Source: Chelonoidis abingdonii
Taxonomy: Eukaryota; Chordata; Testudines; Testudinidae
Direction: 5' to 3'
DNA length: 64,000 nucleotides
Assembly: GCF_003597395.2 (NCBI RefSeq)
Contig: NC_133771.1
Coordinates: forward strand, 128,014,494-128,078,493
The notes below the pieces were generated by a model. That model had not been told where the DNA came from. It did no database searches and worked only from the letters and a program-made list of their open reading frames with translations. Below, piece by piece: positions 33,931 to 46,800 of the stretch. Position 1 is the first letter of the stretch. Every line of letters begins with the position of its first letter. The position numbers were made by a program, and so were the translations under genes.

Positions 33931-36475
33931 TGAGGGAGTCCAATGGCTCTTCACTCTCCTATGCCTGTTCCCAGGGCAGGTGCTGTGAGGTGGGAGAGAG
34001 ACCAGCTTGTCCACATTGCTTACAGGAGAGAGGAGGAAAAGAAGGGATGGAGCCACCCTGAGTTGCTGGTCTCTTTAGCTCCCTCCTGTGAGAATGGTTT
34101 TGGGTGATGGAGGAGGAGAGCTCTCCCTGCAGCAGCTCTGAATGGTTATTCTGCTCCAAGATGCAGGCAAGTGGAGCAAACAGCCAATCAGTGGGCTCAG
34201 ATTCACTAGTGGGATAGAGTTTCTCACTTCACCAGAGACTGGCTTCAGCCCACTAAAATCATATCATGAAAAAAATCATGAGAGTTGGCAACGTTGTCAT
34301 TGTAATCATATATCACTGGAATCTCTTTGATACCTGATCTAGAAATAAGAAATTTAACAGATATTTAACCAAATTTCAAAAATATAATTTGTGTCACCTG
34401 ATTCTTTGAATGCTATGTACCTGTAACAGATTCCCAGTCTTGAGTCTACCATATCACGTGTGAGGTAGAGGTTTCAAAATATCCTTCTTTCAAAGTTCTT
34501 AGGTGTTATACCACCTCATCCTCAGGTGGTTCATGCCTCTTATCTGATCAGGCAATGCAACTATGGAGCATCAATTCTTTCTCATTTGCCAGAGTTCCCT
34601 TTTGCTGCTTCAGATCTTGGTTCATTATTCTCCTTATCCTACTAGTTTTGACTAGGAATGACTTCAGCTAATTTTTTTCATTTACTGTTAACAGTAGGAA
34701 GAGATGGGGTATGAGGAACTTCAAAAGGATCATAGAAGTATAGCAAAGTTGTTTGGCCATAGTGTATTTCTCACAACTTATCTCCTCATTCTGTTTGATC
34801 CTACTGAGAGCTCTTAGTGCTGAAATTGCACTGTAATAACCATTACCGTGACAGAAACATACTCTAAAAATGTAACAATTTTGCTTGGAATAAATAGGTA
34901 AGTTTAGCTCAGTATTAGAGGTATCCCCTATTCTTACTATGGCAATAATGATCTAAGAGTTTTTCTAAGGCAATTGACAGATTTTTAAGGGAAATACTGT
35001 GATGGCATAAACTGTTAATTATTATTTCACTTCAGGGTACAACAGAAGCAAGTATAGGGCAAAATAGAGAATTATGATACAAACACAAATAGTTTAAAAA
35101 TAGAAATGACAATGGAGAAAGTTATTAGCAAAGTAAATTGCTTTGGTATAAATATTTATTTTCCTCTCCTCCCACTTGTCTCTCTTTAAGTTGAAGGGAT
35201 ATGACCTGGAGTACATGCAAAGGAATCCATTTATTCAGTACTGTTACACTAATTAGTCACCAATGTGGTAATTGATTTGAAAGCAAATTAGTTTTTATAT
35301 CACCACATGATTGGGTTTCCAAAAAGGAAAACACCGTGGTGGTACTAACACAATGTGTAGCAAGCACTTGCCAGGCTACAGAATGGAACACTTATAAGAA
35401 GTTCTGATATAATTAAATTGTACAAAATTATTTTCTACAGTAGTCTCAATATATTATGATATTGATGTTCCTGGATGTTTAGTGGTAAAAGGCAAAACAT
35501 CAAAATGTAGTTTAAATAAATTATATACCTTGACTGTATTTTAACTTAGTAATATATTGTGGTGTATTTTTCACTCTCAATATAACCACCGACAAACCTG
35601 TGAATGTATATGTTGACTCTTTACTAAAGTCAAATATCATTTGTGGCAGTTTAAGTGTGAAAAATAATCTCAGTATCGAGTTTCCAGATATGTTTTTAAA
35701 TTTTCTGTTATGCTGCTATCTATTATGTTGGATGTGTAACTGAGCATTGCACATATGGCAGGTTGAGCGCTAATGCCAAAATGTGTATTGCAAGCCTTTA
35801 ACATATTTGACTCAGACCCAAATAACAGATACAACAAAAACAGTAGAGGAGAAGACTGGAAATTATTTCATTTAATCCATAAAAAGCTTTCTGTGATCTA
35901 TGCTTCCAGATTGATCATTTGCAGTGTCTAATTTATAATAATGAGTAGGATAACAGCAGGTCTGTATGAAAGAGGTATAAACTGATGTCTAAAATGAGTA
36001 AATAAATGATACCTCTTAAAGCGGTGCATTTGATATGACTGTGCTAATTTTCTCTCTGTGTACTGTCATAACTTTTTGTTTTTTAAATTGAAGGCTTTGT
36101 TAGTGCTGTTTGGGGGCAAAACCAGGCTGAGCTAGGGTAAAGAGTAACCCACACCCCCAATCAGATTTTCTGTTTCTTTCCCTACTCACTGAAAATACTG
36201 AATTAACAAACTGTGTTTCTGGCTTAAAGAACACTAGAGAACCAGGAAAACATGTTGATGTAACATAAAAAAACAAAACTAAAACAAGTTGGTCACTGAT
36301 TACAACACTATGTAATGGAGGCACTATGTACAAGTGCAGCCATTCTGTATCAAATACCTTTGTGTGCTTTATTTAAAGTTGCAAAGATCAGCAGTGATTC
36401 AGGATGGCTTCATTTTCAGTGCCTTCTATTGATTAGCAATTGAAATGTGATTGGAAGTATAATCACTTTTTTAAA
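33931..36475. other. Long stretch without recognised features
   Basis: About 2.5 kb, AT-rich except 33931-34140. No terminal repeats, arrays or coding similarity recognised; a candidate single-copy region. Confidence 0.4.
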
Positions 36476-37165
36476 TGCAGTGTAGTTGTAGCCATATCAG
36501 TCCCACGATATTAGAAAGAGAATGAGGGTGAGGTAATATCTTTTATTGGACCAACTTCTGTGGGTGAGAGAGAGAAGCTATCGAACCACACAGAGCTCAT
36601 CTTCAGGTCTAGGAAAGATACTCCAAGCATCACAGCTAAATGCAAGGTGGAACAGTTTGTTCAACACATATTCTAAAGGCCATTCAAGATATATATGTGT
36701 AACTGTAACCCACCTAGCCGCCATCCATTAATGAACATTTTATCTGTTTTTAAATAGGGTTAATCTTTCACAAAACGATCATTCTATGTCTGATGTATCA
36801 TTTCTTATCCTCAGATGAAACTTCCACAACAGTTTCAAAAGATGAGCTTGGGAGCTTAAATCATAAATCATGGACCGAACAGAGACACTGGATTTATGGT
36901 TATTACAATCTGTAACCCACTAACCTCCTCTTTTTGTCCTATGACTGCAAAGGTGTTAACGGGTCACTCTACCTTGAATGGTCCCTTATATGCATTAACT
37001 ACTTATGCTAAACAATTTGTTCCACCTTGCATTTAGCTGTAACGCTTGGAATACCTTTCCTAGACCAGAAGAAGAGTTCTGTGTGGCTCAAAAGCTTGTC
37101 TATCTCTCCAGCAGAAGTTGGTCTAATAAAAGATATTACCTCATCCATCTTGTCACTTTTTAAAA
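36476..37165. mobile_element. Inverted pair of PLE 3' ends, family A
   Basis: The left arm 36476-36715 is the antisense 3' terminus (GCAGTGTAGTTGTAGCC, GTAATATCTTTTATTGG). The right part 36786-37165 is a sense copy that still includes the end of the coding region (GACACTGGATTTATGG, matching DTGFM of the copy at 26330) and its terminus, CTAATAAAAGATATTACCTC. The arms 36520-36715 and about 36955-37145 are complementary over roughly 200 bases. Such head-to-head copies are known for Penelope-like elements. Confidence 0.8.
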
Positions 37166-37174
37166 TGTAGTTAG

Positions 37175-37275
37175 GCATTGAAATCACTGCGAGTTAGATG
37201 CATAGGTGCTTTTGAAAATCTCACTAGGCATATATCTGCATCTTTAGGTGCCTAAATACTTTTCAAAATGTAGTC
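37175..37275 (+). repeat. Old interspersed repeat with TTAGGTGCCTAAATAC core
   Basis: Contains GCTTTTGAAAATCTCACTAG and TTAGGTGCCTAAATACTTTT. The complement, with TTTTCAAAGGTATTTAGGCA, is at 61290-61345. It is a widespread sauropsid repeat by my recollection. Confidence 0.5.
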
Positions 37276-38884
37276 CCAAATCCTTATTTTATCTAGGATT
37301 TGTGGTGAGTGTCCTGGATAGAACTTTTTAAGTGTGAGTAGGTGTGTATGATTCCTTCTCCAGTTTACCTGAGTAAAAACAGCTGAACTTCTGTGGTGAT
37401 CTGGCTAATTGAGGCAAGTAGATTTACTATCCGAAACAGATTAGTTAAAACAATTATGGGAGAGACCTGTCTCCATTCAGAATGGAGAGAGGGGGACTCT
37501 CTCCACATAGAAGCTAGAAGAATATTTAGATATTCAGCAAGAGTTTGTTTCCACTGTTTACTTTTTGACTCTTGTGTATTCATAAACATGGGCCTGAGCC
37601 ATACCCATAGTTCAGTGAAGTCAGTAGAAAGATTGTTATTTACGTCAGTGAACTTTGGATCAAGTAAGGGATAATATGGTTACTGATGGTCATTGATCTA
37701 GACTGCTACTGTGTTGAAGGACAGTGATGGAAGAGTATAGGCTTGTCTTGAAAGCACAGGACTGATTTAGATGTGAGTTCTGTTCCCACTTTTGTCATAA
37801 AATTGATGTCTGACCATGGGTCATTTCTCCTGTTTATAAAATGTGGGTCATAGCACCCATTTCAAAAGGATGTTAAGCACATTGCAACATAAAACCATAT
37901 AAAATATATAAAATGTGTTGAGATACTCAGGTTTTACTGAATCCCAGAAACTATTTTCTTTAGATTTTACTCCTTGTGAAGTTATGATTTTCTACCTGTG
38001 CTGACCGCAAGCTCCCCCCATGGGGTGCATAAGGAAATTTCATTTAAAAGAAGTTTAGTTTGGCCAAAGATGCCTCCACTGGTGTAGAAGGAGAAAACAG
38101 ATTAGCCCTATTTAAAAACAAATAAACAAAACAAAACATCCATTACTTGATGGTGGCTAGGTGGGTTACAATTACACATACAGTGCCCACATATTTTCAC
38201 CAGTACTTCAGATATAGTTTTCATAAATAACTTTGCAGAAAATCAGAGTTGAGGAAATATACTAGTTATGATTTTCTTTTCTATGTGTTCTTACTGGTAT
38301 TTCTCCCATGGACTTGTATAATTCAATACTATTATTTTTACAGTGGAATTCTGTGCCTGCTTACAGCCTTGTTGTTTTTCATGATTTTCAAATACATATT
38401 GAAAATTATAAACAAAAGCATTATTGCAGCAAAAACATGCAGATCTGGAGTGCTGTAAGAATCAGAACTGTTCATTTTTTTCATTTGAATATTCTTTACT
38501 TATTCTGAGCCTTTCATCATCTGTGCTTTTTATCTGGGCCTAGCGTTCTCAGCTATACACACAAAATGTGTGGTTACATTGGTATAAACAAATTTGAATA
38601 AATCTAGTACAACACAGCAGCCACTCTTCAAAAATAATAGTTTATGGTCCAATGTGCTGTTTAGAATTAGAGGAAAATGCTCCTTGGTCCTAGTGTGATT
38701 TTGCTTTATAGTAGGATGTGAGTTCCTAGAAATTACACACACACTTATCTTCCATGTTTTAGATCTTGATAGGTTATTAAAAAATCTCTCAGCACTTGAT
38801 AGTCAATTGTCATATCATTAATGTTCTCATTTATCTTACATTTGTAGTTTTTCTTAAGAAAAAGACTTTTTTTTCACTGATATT
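37276..38884. other. Mostly unassigned; MIR-like piece at 37775-37930
   Basis: The segment 37775-37930 (CATGGGTCATTTCTCCTG, TTATAAAATGTGGGTCATAG, GTTAAGCACATTGCAAC) resembles the antisense of a MIR-type SINE. The remainder shows no gene or repeat that I recognise. Confidence 0.4.
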
Positions 38885-41800
38885 AGTCTATGACATAGAA
38901 TCATAGAAATGTAGGGCTGGTAGGGACCTCAAGAAGTCATCAAATCTACCCTCATGGACTGTGGCAGGGCTGAATAAACCTAGACCATCCCTGACAGGTG
39001 TTTGTCCAACCTATTTTTAAAAATGTCCAGTGATAGGGATTCCGCAGTCTCCCTTGGAAGCCTTTTTAAGAACTAAACTACCCTTATTGTTTGAAAGATT
39101 TTCCTAATATCTAACCTAAATCTCCCTTGCTTCAGATTAAACCCATTACTTCTTGTCCTATCTTCAGTGGGCACAAAGAACAATTGATCCTCATCCTCTT
39201 TATAACAGCCTTTAACATATTTGAAGACTTATCAGGTCTCACCTCAGCCATCTTTTCTCAAGACTAAACATGCTCAGTTTTTTCAATCTTTCCTTGTAGG
39301 TGAGGTTTTCTAAATCTTTTGTCATTTTTGTTGTTCTCCTCTTGACTCTTTCCAAATTGTCCACATCTTTGCCAAAGTATAGTGCTCAGAATTGGACACA
39401 ATACTCCAGCTGAGGCCTCACCAGTGTTAAGTAGACCAGGACAATTACTTCCCATGTCTTACATATGACATTCTTTTTAATACAGTCCAGAATGATATTA
39501 GCCTTTTTCAGAGCTGCATTACACTGTTGACTCATATTTAGTCTGTGATCCACTATACCTCCCAAATTCTTTTTAGCAGTATTATCACCCATTGTCGCTG
39601 TACATTAGATTTTTCCTTCCTAAGTGAACTACTTTACACTTGCCTTTATTGCATTTCATCTTCTCCAATTTGTCAAAGTCATTTTGAATTCTAATCTTGT
39701 TCGCCCAAGCACTTTCAACCCCTCCCAGTGTGATGTTATCTTCAAACTTTATAACTATATTGTCCACTCCATTATCCAAGTCATTAATGGAAATATTTTC
39801 ATTATTACTGGACCTATGACTGACCTCTGTGGGACCCCACTAGATATACCCTCCCATTTTGACAGTGATTCATTAGTAACTGCTTTTTTAATACAGTCTT
39901 TCAATCAGTTGTGCACCACCTTATAGTAATATCATCTATACCACATTTTCTTAGTTTGTTTATGAGACTGTAATGTGGGAATATGTCTAAAGCTTCACTA
40001 AAAATCAAGATATATAGCACACCTCCTGCTTTCTGCCTATCCACTAGACCAGTAACCCTATCAAAGAAGAAAATTAGGTTGGTTTGGCATAATTTGTTCT
40101 TGACAAAATCTATGCTGACTACTCCTTATAACCCTGTTATTCTCCTGGTGCTTGCAAACTGATTGTTTAATCATTTGTTCCAGTATCTTTCCAGGTATTG
40201 AAGTTAAGCTGACTGACTGGTCTATAATTCCCCAGGTCCTGTTTGTACCCTGTTTTAAAGATAGATACTATGTTTGCCCTTCTCCAGTTTTCTGGGACCT
40301 CACTGCTCCTCCGGGGTTCTCAAAGATAATCGCTAAAAGTTCCAAGATTGCTTCCTTAAATACCCTAGGATGAATTTCATCAGGCCTTCCCAACTTGAAT
40401 GCATCTAATGTATCTAAAGATTCTTTAACCTGATCTTTCCTTGGTTTTGCTTGCATTCCTTCACCTTTGTTGTTAATATTGTGTTGAATATCTGGTCACC
40501 ATTAACCTTTTTAGTGAACACTGAAGTAAAATAGGCATTAAACATCTCAGCTTTCTTTATGACATCACCTGTTAGCTCTCCTTCCCCACTAAGTAGAGGA
40601 CCTACACTTTCCTTAGTTTTACTCTTGCTCCTAATATATTTAAAGGACCTCTTCTTATAGCCTTTTATGTCCTTTCTGGATGTAATTAATTTTTTTGCCT
40701 TAGCCTTTGTGCTATTGTTACTACATGCTTGTGCTGTTCTTTTATACTACTCCTTAGCAATCTATCTTTTTGCAGGATTCCTTTTTGATTTTTTGGGTAA
40801 TTAAAGAGCTCCTGATGAAGCCATATCTTACTATTTTTTCTGTTTTTCCTTTTCATTGGTATAGTTGTAGTTGTGCCTTTATTATTATCTTCCTGAGAAA
40901 CTGCCAGCTGTCCTGAACTCCTTTTTTCCATTAGATTTTCTTCCTGTGGGACCTTTCCTACCAGATAAGATTCTGCTTTTTTGAAGTCCATTCTCCTTAT
41001 TCTGCTGCTCTCGTTCCTTCTTTTCCTTAGAATCATAAACTCTTATTATTTCATGATCACTTTCACCCAAATTGCCTTCCACCTTGATATTCGCTAATGA
41101 TTTCTTCCCAGTTGGTCAGAATGAAGTCTAAAATGGCTGTCTCCTTGGTTACCTTCTACACTTTCTGAACTAAAAAGTTGTCCCCAGTACATTTTGAGTA
41201 CTTATGGAACATTTTGTGTTTTGCCATTTTATTTTTCCAACAGGTGACTGGATAGTTAAAGTCCCTCATTATTACCAGGTCTTGTGTTTTGGATATTTCT
41301 GTTATTTGTTCTAGAAATGCCTCAGCCACCTCCTCTTCCTGGTGGCGTGTAGTGGACTTCTGCCATAACATCACCTCTATTTTTTACCCCTTTTATCTTT
41401 ATTCAGAGACTCTTGACTGGGCTGTCTCTCACCTCCTTTTCGCCTTCAGAACAAGTGTATGTATTCTTGATATATGTATTATTCTTGATCCAACACCTCC
41501 TCCCTTTTTATCCTGCCTGTCCTTTCTGAACAAGCTATACTCCTCTATACCAATATTCCAGTAATGAGACTTATCCCACCAAGTCACTGTGATGCCAATT
41601 GTCATAATTTAGCTTGTGTGCTAATACTTCCAGTTCTTCCTGTTTATTCCCCATACTTTTTGCATTTGTGTTGTTGAGCAGATTCCCCAACTGATTCCCT
41701 CTTGTTGTTCCTTTGACCTTATTGTATTTTTACATGCCTCCCTACCCCCCAACATTTAACCCTCTGTTAAGGTTGCCTTATTTTATACTTACTTGTGGGC

Positions 41801-42185
41801 TTTTTTCTCTTGCCCCCTTTAAACAGTTCAAAGCTCTCCTCACTAGGCTGGTGAGTTGGTGCGTAAAGATGCTCTTCCCCTTCTTGGTCACATGGACTCC
41901 ATCTCCTCCCAGAAGAACATCCCATTGTCAAGGAAGCCGATGCCATCCCGTTGACACCATCTGCACAGCCGTGCATTTATCTCCAGTATGTGTGTGTGTC
42001 CCTGCTTGGGCCCTTGCCCTCAAGTAGGAGGATGAATGAGAACATAACCTGCACCCCTGAATTATTCATTCTACCTCCCAGAGCCTTGTAGTCACTGCTG
42101 ATCTGCTCAGGGTCAGACCTGGCAGTATCATTAGTACCCCTCTGGATGAGCAGCATGGGGCAATGATCAGAGGGACATGTTAATC
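38885..42185 (-). mobile_element. CR1 LINE, long 5'-truncated copy, inactive
   Basis: The minus strand carries ORF2 in order. The endonuclease block VIMRDFNYPVTCW lies at about 41275-41237, where the usual GDFN is RDFN (41266-41255). A linker has DFKKAESYL at about 40990. The RT begins with KLGRPDEIHPRVFKE (near 40390-40345), then GNYRPVS (about 40240) and AIYLDFSEALDIFPH (about 40020-39975). The C-terminus has GGIVDHRLNMSQQCNAALKK and LVRPQLEYCVQF (39556-39386). The 3' end at 38885-38960 has AGGTCCCTACCAGCCC in reverse and the short ATTCTATG tail. Stops and shifts throughout make it dead. A full CR1 would extend further 5'; this copy probably lacks ORF1. Confidence 0.9.
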
Positions 42186-42551
42186 AGTATCCCCCAAAAA
42201 CATACCCTGTATAATGCACATTATAAATATTGCCACACCAGGAGAAGCAAACACAATGAAGGCCCCAGAGTTGCAAGGTCTATTATTAAAACAATTTTTG
42301 ACATTCTCAAAATGAATTTTTTTCTTCTGTTGGACAGGAAAGGCCAAATTTTCAAAATATGGCCTCTGTATGCATACAGGCCACTTACATGCACAGCTTT
42401 CCGACACAAATCATATTGTAAACTGATTCCAAAAGCTGTAATCCTCCAAAATGTGACCAACCACAATATTTTTTTCAATGTAATAACAGATTTTGTAAAA
42501 CAACTACTTCATAAGATTGTTAGGAGAGGAGGGTTTGGTGTCCGTGCCTGG
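42186..42551. other. Unassigned sequence
   Basis: A near-palindrome TGGCCTCTGTATGCATACAGG lies around 42360-42383. Nothing else recognised. Confidence 0.35.
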
Positions 42552-42696
42552 CAGTACCACCTAATGGCGATACTCTAAGCTGTGTTGCCCAGCGGCGAGT
42601 GTCCATGACTGTGTTGCCTATTAGCTGAAGTCAGTGGTTGTATCACTGAGTGGTGAGGGTCAATAGCCATGTCATCCAGTGGCAAGAGTCAGCAGC
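42552..42696 (+). repeat. 29-bp minisatellite, five degenerate units
   Basis: Units start at 42552, 42581, 42610, 42639 and 42668, each exactly 29 bases. The shared core is like TGTGTTGCCCAGCGGCGAG followed by TGTC/GTCA. Divergence between units is high, so the array is old. Confidence 0.7.
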
Positions 42697-43084
42697 TAGG
42701 GGGAACCCAGTCCCTCCCTGCTCCACCGGATTCCAACCCAGGGCCCAATTAAACAATAATTCAAAATGTGTGGCCTAGGGGGGCATTGCCCCTACGCTTG
42801 CTGCCTGGGCCACTTCCTACCCTGGCTTTGGTTCCTATGGTGGTGCCATAGGTTCACTTCTGAGTTCCCCCTGGAGTCCTCTCTGGTTGCAGTCTGGAAA
42901 GTCTTCTCTCTCAGTTGGAGCTCATCATTGCTGTCCTCTGCAGTTGTAGGGACTGTGGCGGCTTGGTGGTAGGACCTAGTCCCGGCAACCTGGGGTTCCG
43001 TCAGCTTCTCCACAGAAGCCTGTACAATGCAACTACTGTTCTGCTCTGTCCCCCTAGACTGAGCTGAGCTACTCACTTTTGAGG
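42697..43084. repeat. Probable interspersed repeat containing the minisatellite
   Basis: GGAACCCAGTCCCTCCCTG, CTCCACCGGATTCCAACCC and GTCAGCTTCTCCACAGAAGC are phrases I recall from a GC-rich turtle repeat. The class is unknown, and the minisatellite at 42552 may belong to it. Confidence 0.35.
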
Positions 43085-43612
43085 GAGTAAAAAGAATAAA
43101 TGGACACAAATCAGACATCAGGAATGGTAACATACAAAAGCCAATAGGAGAACACTTCAATCTCCTTGGCATTCTATAACAGATTTTAAAGTAGCCGTAC
43201 TTCAACAAAAAAACCTTCAGAAACAGATTTCAAAGAGTAACTGCAGAGCTACAATTCATTTTTCAAATTTAACACCATTAATTTGGGCTTGAATAGGGAC
43301 GGAGTGGCTGGCTCACTACAATTTTCCCTCTCTTGGTACTGATACTTCCTCATCAATTATTGGGAATGGACCACATCCACCCTGATTGAATTGGCCCTGT
43401 CAACACTGGTTCTCCACTTGTAAGCTAACTCTCTTCTCTTCATGTGTCAGTATATTTATGCCTGCATCTGTAATTTGCACTCCATGCATCTGAAGAAGTG
43501 GGATTTTTACTCACAAGAGCTTATGCCCAAATAAATCTATTAGTCTTTAAGGTGGCACTGGACTCCTCATTGTTTTTGTGGGTACAGAATAACACGACTA
43601 TCCTTCTGATCC
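43085..43612 (+). mobile_element. Penelope-like element 3' end, family B
   Basis: The sense orientation includes GGGAATGGACCACATCCACC, GCCCTGTCAACACTGGTTC and the terminal block ATCTGAAGAAGTGGGATTTT, AGCTTATGCCCAAATAAATC, TTTAAGGTGGCACTGGACTC, ending at about 43612. No inverted partner lies beside it. Only the untranslated 3' part is present. Confidence 0.75.
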
Positions 43613-43689
43613 CTTTTGACCCCAACTTCCATTGTGTGTGTGGCTTTCTGGGCCCAGAGCTACTCCGTAATCTTTTTGTCCCCAGGGTG

Positions 43690-43853
43690 CAGGGCTGGCT
43701 CCAGGTTTTTTGCCGCCCCAAGTGGCAAAGAAAAAAAAAAGATAAAGCCGAGAGGGACTGAGAGACCCGCCACCAAAGACCCGGATGTGCCGCCCCTTTC
43801 CATTGGCCGTCCCAAGCACCTGCTTCCTGCGCTGGTGCCTGGAGCTGGCCCTG
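43690..43853. mobile_element. hAT MITE with perfect 8-bp target duplication
   Basis: The ends CAGGGCTGGCTCCAGG and CCTGGAGCTGGCCCTG are inverted repeats, one mismatch in 16. They are flanked by CCAGGGTG on both sides (43682-43689 and 43854-43861). An A-rich run (43727-43740) and TGCCGCCCC phrases fill the 164-bp interior. Confidence 0.9.
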
Positions 43854-43861
43854 CCAGGGTG

Positions 43862-46800
43862 GGGCTTGCATACCCCATCACAAAGGAATTGGGGTCAAAC
43901 TGCATAATCATTATGCTCCTATATAGAAAGCCTGTAGTAAATCAATTTAGCAAACAAATTAAGGGCATGACCTTGAGTCCCTACTGTGGGGTATTGAGCT
44001 CACTCAGTGCCTGTTGAAAGACAATGGAAATTTGGGGACTCAGTACTTCTCAGGAGTGGACTTTGCCTTAACTTTAACAACTTTTCCCCCTTCAGTGAAA
44101 TTTGTACTGCCTTGTGCAGAATAAAAGGAAAATCTTAAACTGTCTTGTTTTTTAGTTGGTTACACTGGCATATTGTATTCACACATGCCCCTTAAAAAAT
44201 GGATGGAATCTTAAGAACTGATCAAACGTGGCATTTCATTGAAAACAAAAGTGCAGTTGGAGCTGTATTTTTAATATGTTTTATTAATTAGTGATAATGT
44301 ATTTTTTCTGAATTTTATGCTTGTCATATACTAATTAGAAGACTCAACCATATTTTAATTTACAATATCCATTCAATCCTTAAATGCCCTTGATTAATAA
44401 AAATACATGTGACAGCAAATTATAGCTGTGCTTTTAAGCTGTTAAGAACATAAAATGATTATAGCTTGCAGTAAATGTTACTATGGCTCTAAGATGTTTC
44501 CTCAGGGATCAAGCAATCTTCTGCACTTTTCTTAAGACTGACCCCATCACCTTGAAACACAGACATGAAGGAGAGCTGCAAATGCAAAACCACTGTCAGG
44601 TCAACCAGTCGTGGCACTGACAGGTCTCTGATATAAAACCCAATTTACTGTTTAAGAAGCACATCCATTATCCTTCTGATTTTAAAATAGAACATACATC
44701 AGCAAAATGATAAAAGAAAGTACTTAAGAATTATGAAAGTCAAGGACTATTTCGTATCAGAAAGTCACAACCTTTTTTGCATATCACTGATTAAAATTAC
44801 ACTGAACCTTAATGTTCATTTTTGTGTCTTGTTCTCTTTCAAAAAGTTAATAGTTTGCATCAGTTTGAAGTTTAATAATTACAACTCTCCATGTACTCTG
44901 CTGTCATCTGGATTAGTCATAAAATATATACAATTTTCTGTTAAAGGATTTCAAGGGTTGGGTATTTTGGGGGGGGAGGGGGCATTTATTTTTAGACAAA
45001 TTAATGACTCATTTTTGGGAGTAAGAATCCTTTCTGTTGGTACTGAAAAATTGTTTTCCTAAAATTATTGCAGAACTTTCCCCCTCTGAAGCCTCATGTG
45101 TATAATGATAAGCTCCCACTGAGTTTTCTGGATAAACAGTCTGGTGGCCCCTCTGCATTTCAGATTTTTGAATACTGAAAGTAGTAAGTTTAGGATATGT
45201 TTGGTGGAAACTTAAAAACTAACAAAACTATTCTCATTTTTTTCCTTCGATAACTCGTATCAGTTTAAATCTAAAACTAGAAACCCTATTTATATAATAC
45301 TTTTAGACATCTATGAATGAAACATAGCTTATGCTTTTGGTCAGATGTTTTCCAAAATATCCCCATAAAACATTGTTGTGACCCCGATTTGTGAAAAGGA
45401 AGTTTATGAAATTTTACTGTCAGAAACAGTTTCCATGAGATAAAACTATTCTCAGTATTATCATATTCGAGAAACTTTCAAATGTGTTCAGGTGACTTGC
45501 ATCAATACTTTGCCATGCTTTTGTGATTTTTTCCCCCTCTCTGGCGTGTTTACTAATAAAGGATTAGGGATCTGCCACATGGTATTTCATCTTGCAAAAT
45601 TGGCAGGTATACAGTCACTTGCTTAAAGTGCAATTTTTACCTTAAAAATTAGCTTGTGAAAATGTTTTGTTGGATTCCAATTTGTTTTGACTCCCTGATT
45701 TTCTTATACAATCTGTCCAGTTTGCATGAAAAAAAAGTATTTATTTTTCTAGCTCCACAAACTCACCCTGGGCTCTGACAATCAAGCTGAGTTCTTTTTA
45801 TCCTGCACATGAGATGAGCACTGCTGAGCTTCAGGAACCTTCTAGAAAGGCTGACCCCATTGAAGTTGCACAAGTGGTCCTTGTGGCATTTGGCTGTTCA
45901 GATGTGAAGGGGTGGGGTACTGCAATCCCCAGTCACCTTTGTTCTTTTCTGTCTGCAATATACTATGAACATAGGGACTTCTGCTCTATGCCTGGAGAGA
46001 TTTGTTTATTTTTTTCACTGAAAATTTCTTGTTGCCTTGTTAATTAGGACATTTTAAATAAATTTTAGGTAGCCCAGGCTGTTAGTATAATTATTAGGAA
46101 GCTTCTGCATGAATGCACAGTTTAGAGCCTTGTTCCATCTCTTAGTTCTGGGGCATTAGGTCTCATCCAGAAGATATGGAGAAATAGACCTAGCTTAGTG
46201 ACGTATCTCATACTACTCTGTCTTCTTAGAGTTAGATGGACATCTTGACTATCTGATATGCCTTGGACAAGTACCATTCACTAGATCATGTTTCACCATT
46301 CTGCACTTGTACACTTTGTACTTGAAAGGACAGTCACAGCTGGCTGCAGCCTTCATGATGAAGGCCCAACTGAACAGACCCTTGGATCTGAGGGTTCTTT
46401 AGCATTCATGTGAAAGGACAGTTTAGGCTTTCATTGGATTCAGAGTCCCGTAAAATGAGGAGATTCAAACCTTCACCATATTCCACATGGACAAAATTAT
46501 TCTAACTCGTCCAAAATAGTAGTATCTGAGTGCTGTCTGAACTACACCACTATTCTCCCAGTCTTCTTTTCAAAACCTCTTTCTTAGTAGAAGTAAACTT
46601 GGTTTCATACCCTACATATTAAGAAGGCTTTGAGGTTTCATTTGACTAGGACTAAAGAATTTAGGAAATCCAGTTTTATGCCCTTCGGGGAGCAGTGTAA
46701 AGTGAATACTATTTGCAGTAAGTTCCTGTCAAAATAGTAGACTGAGATGCACTGAGATATTTTATGTTTTAGGAGGCTGAGTACCTGAAGGTCTTAGGGA

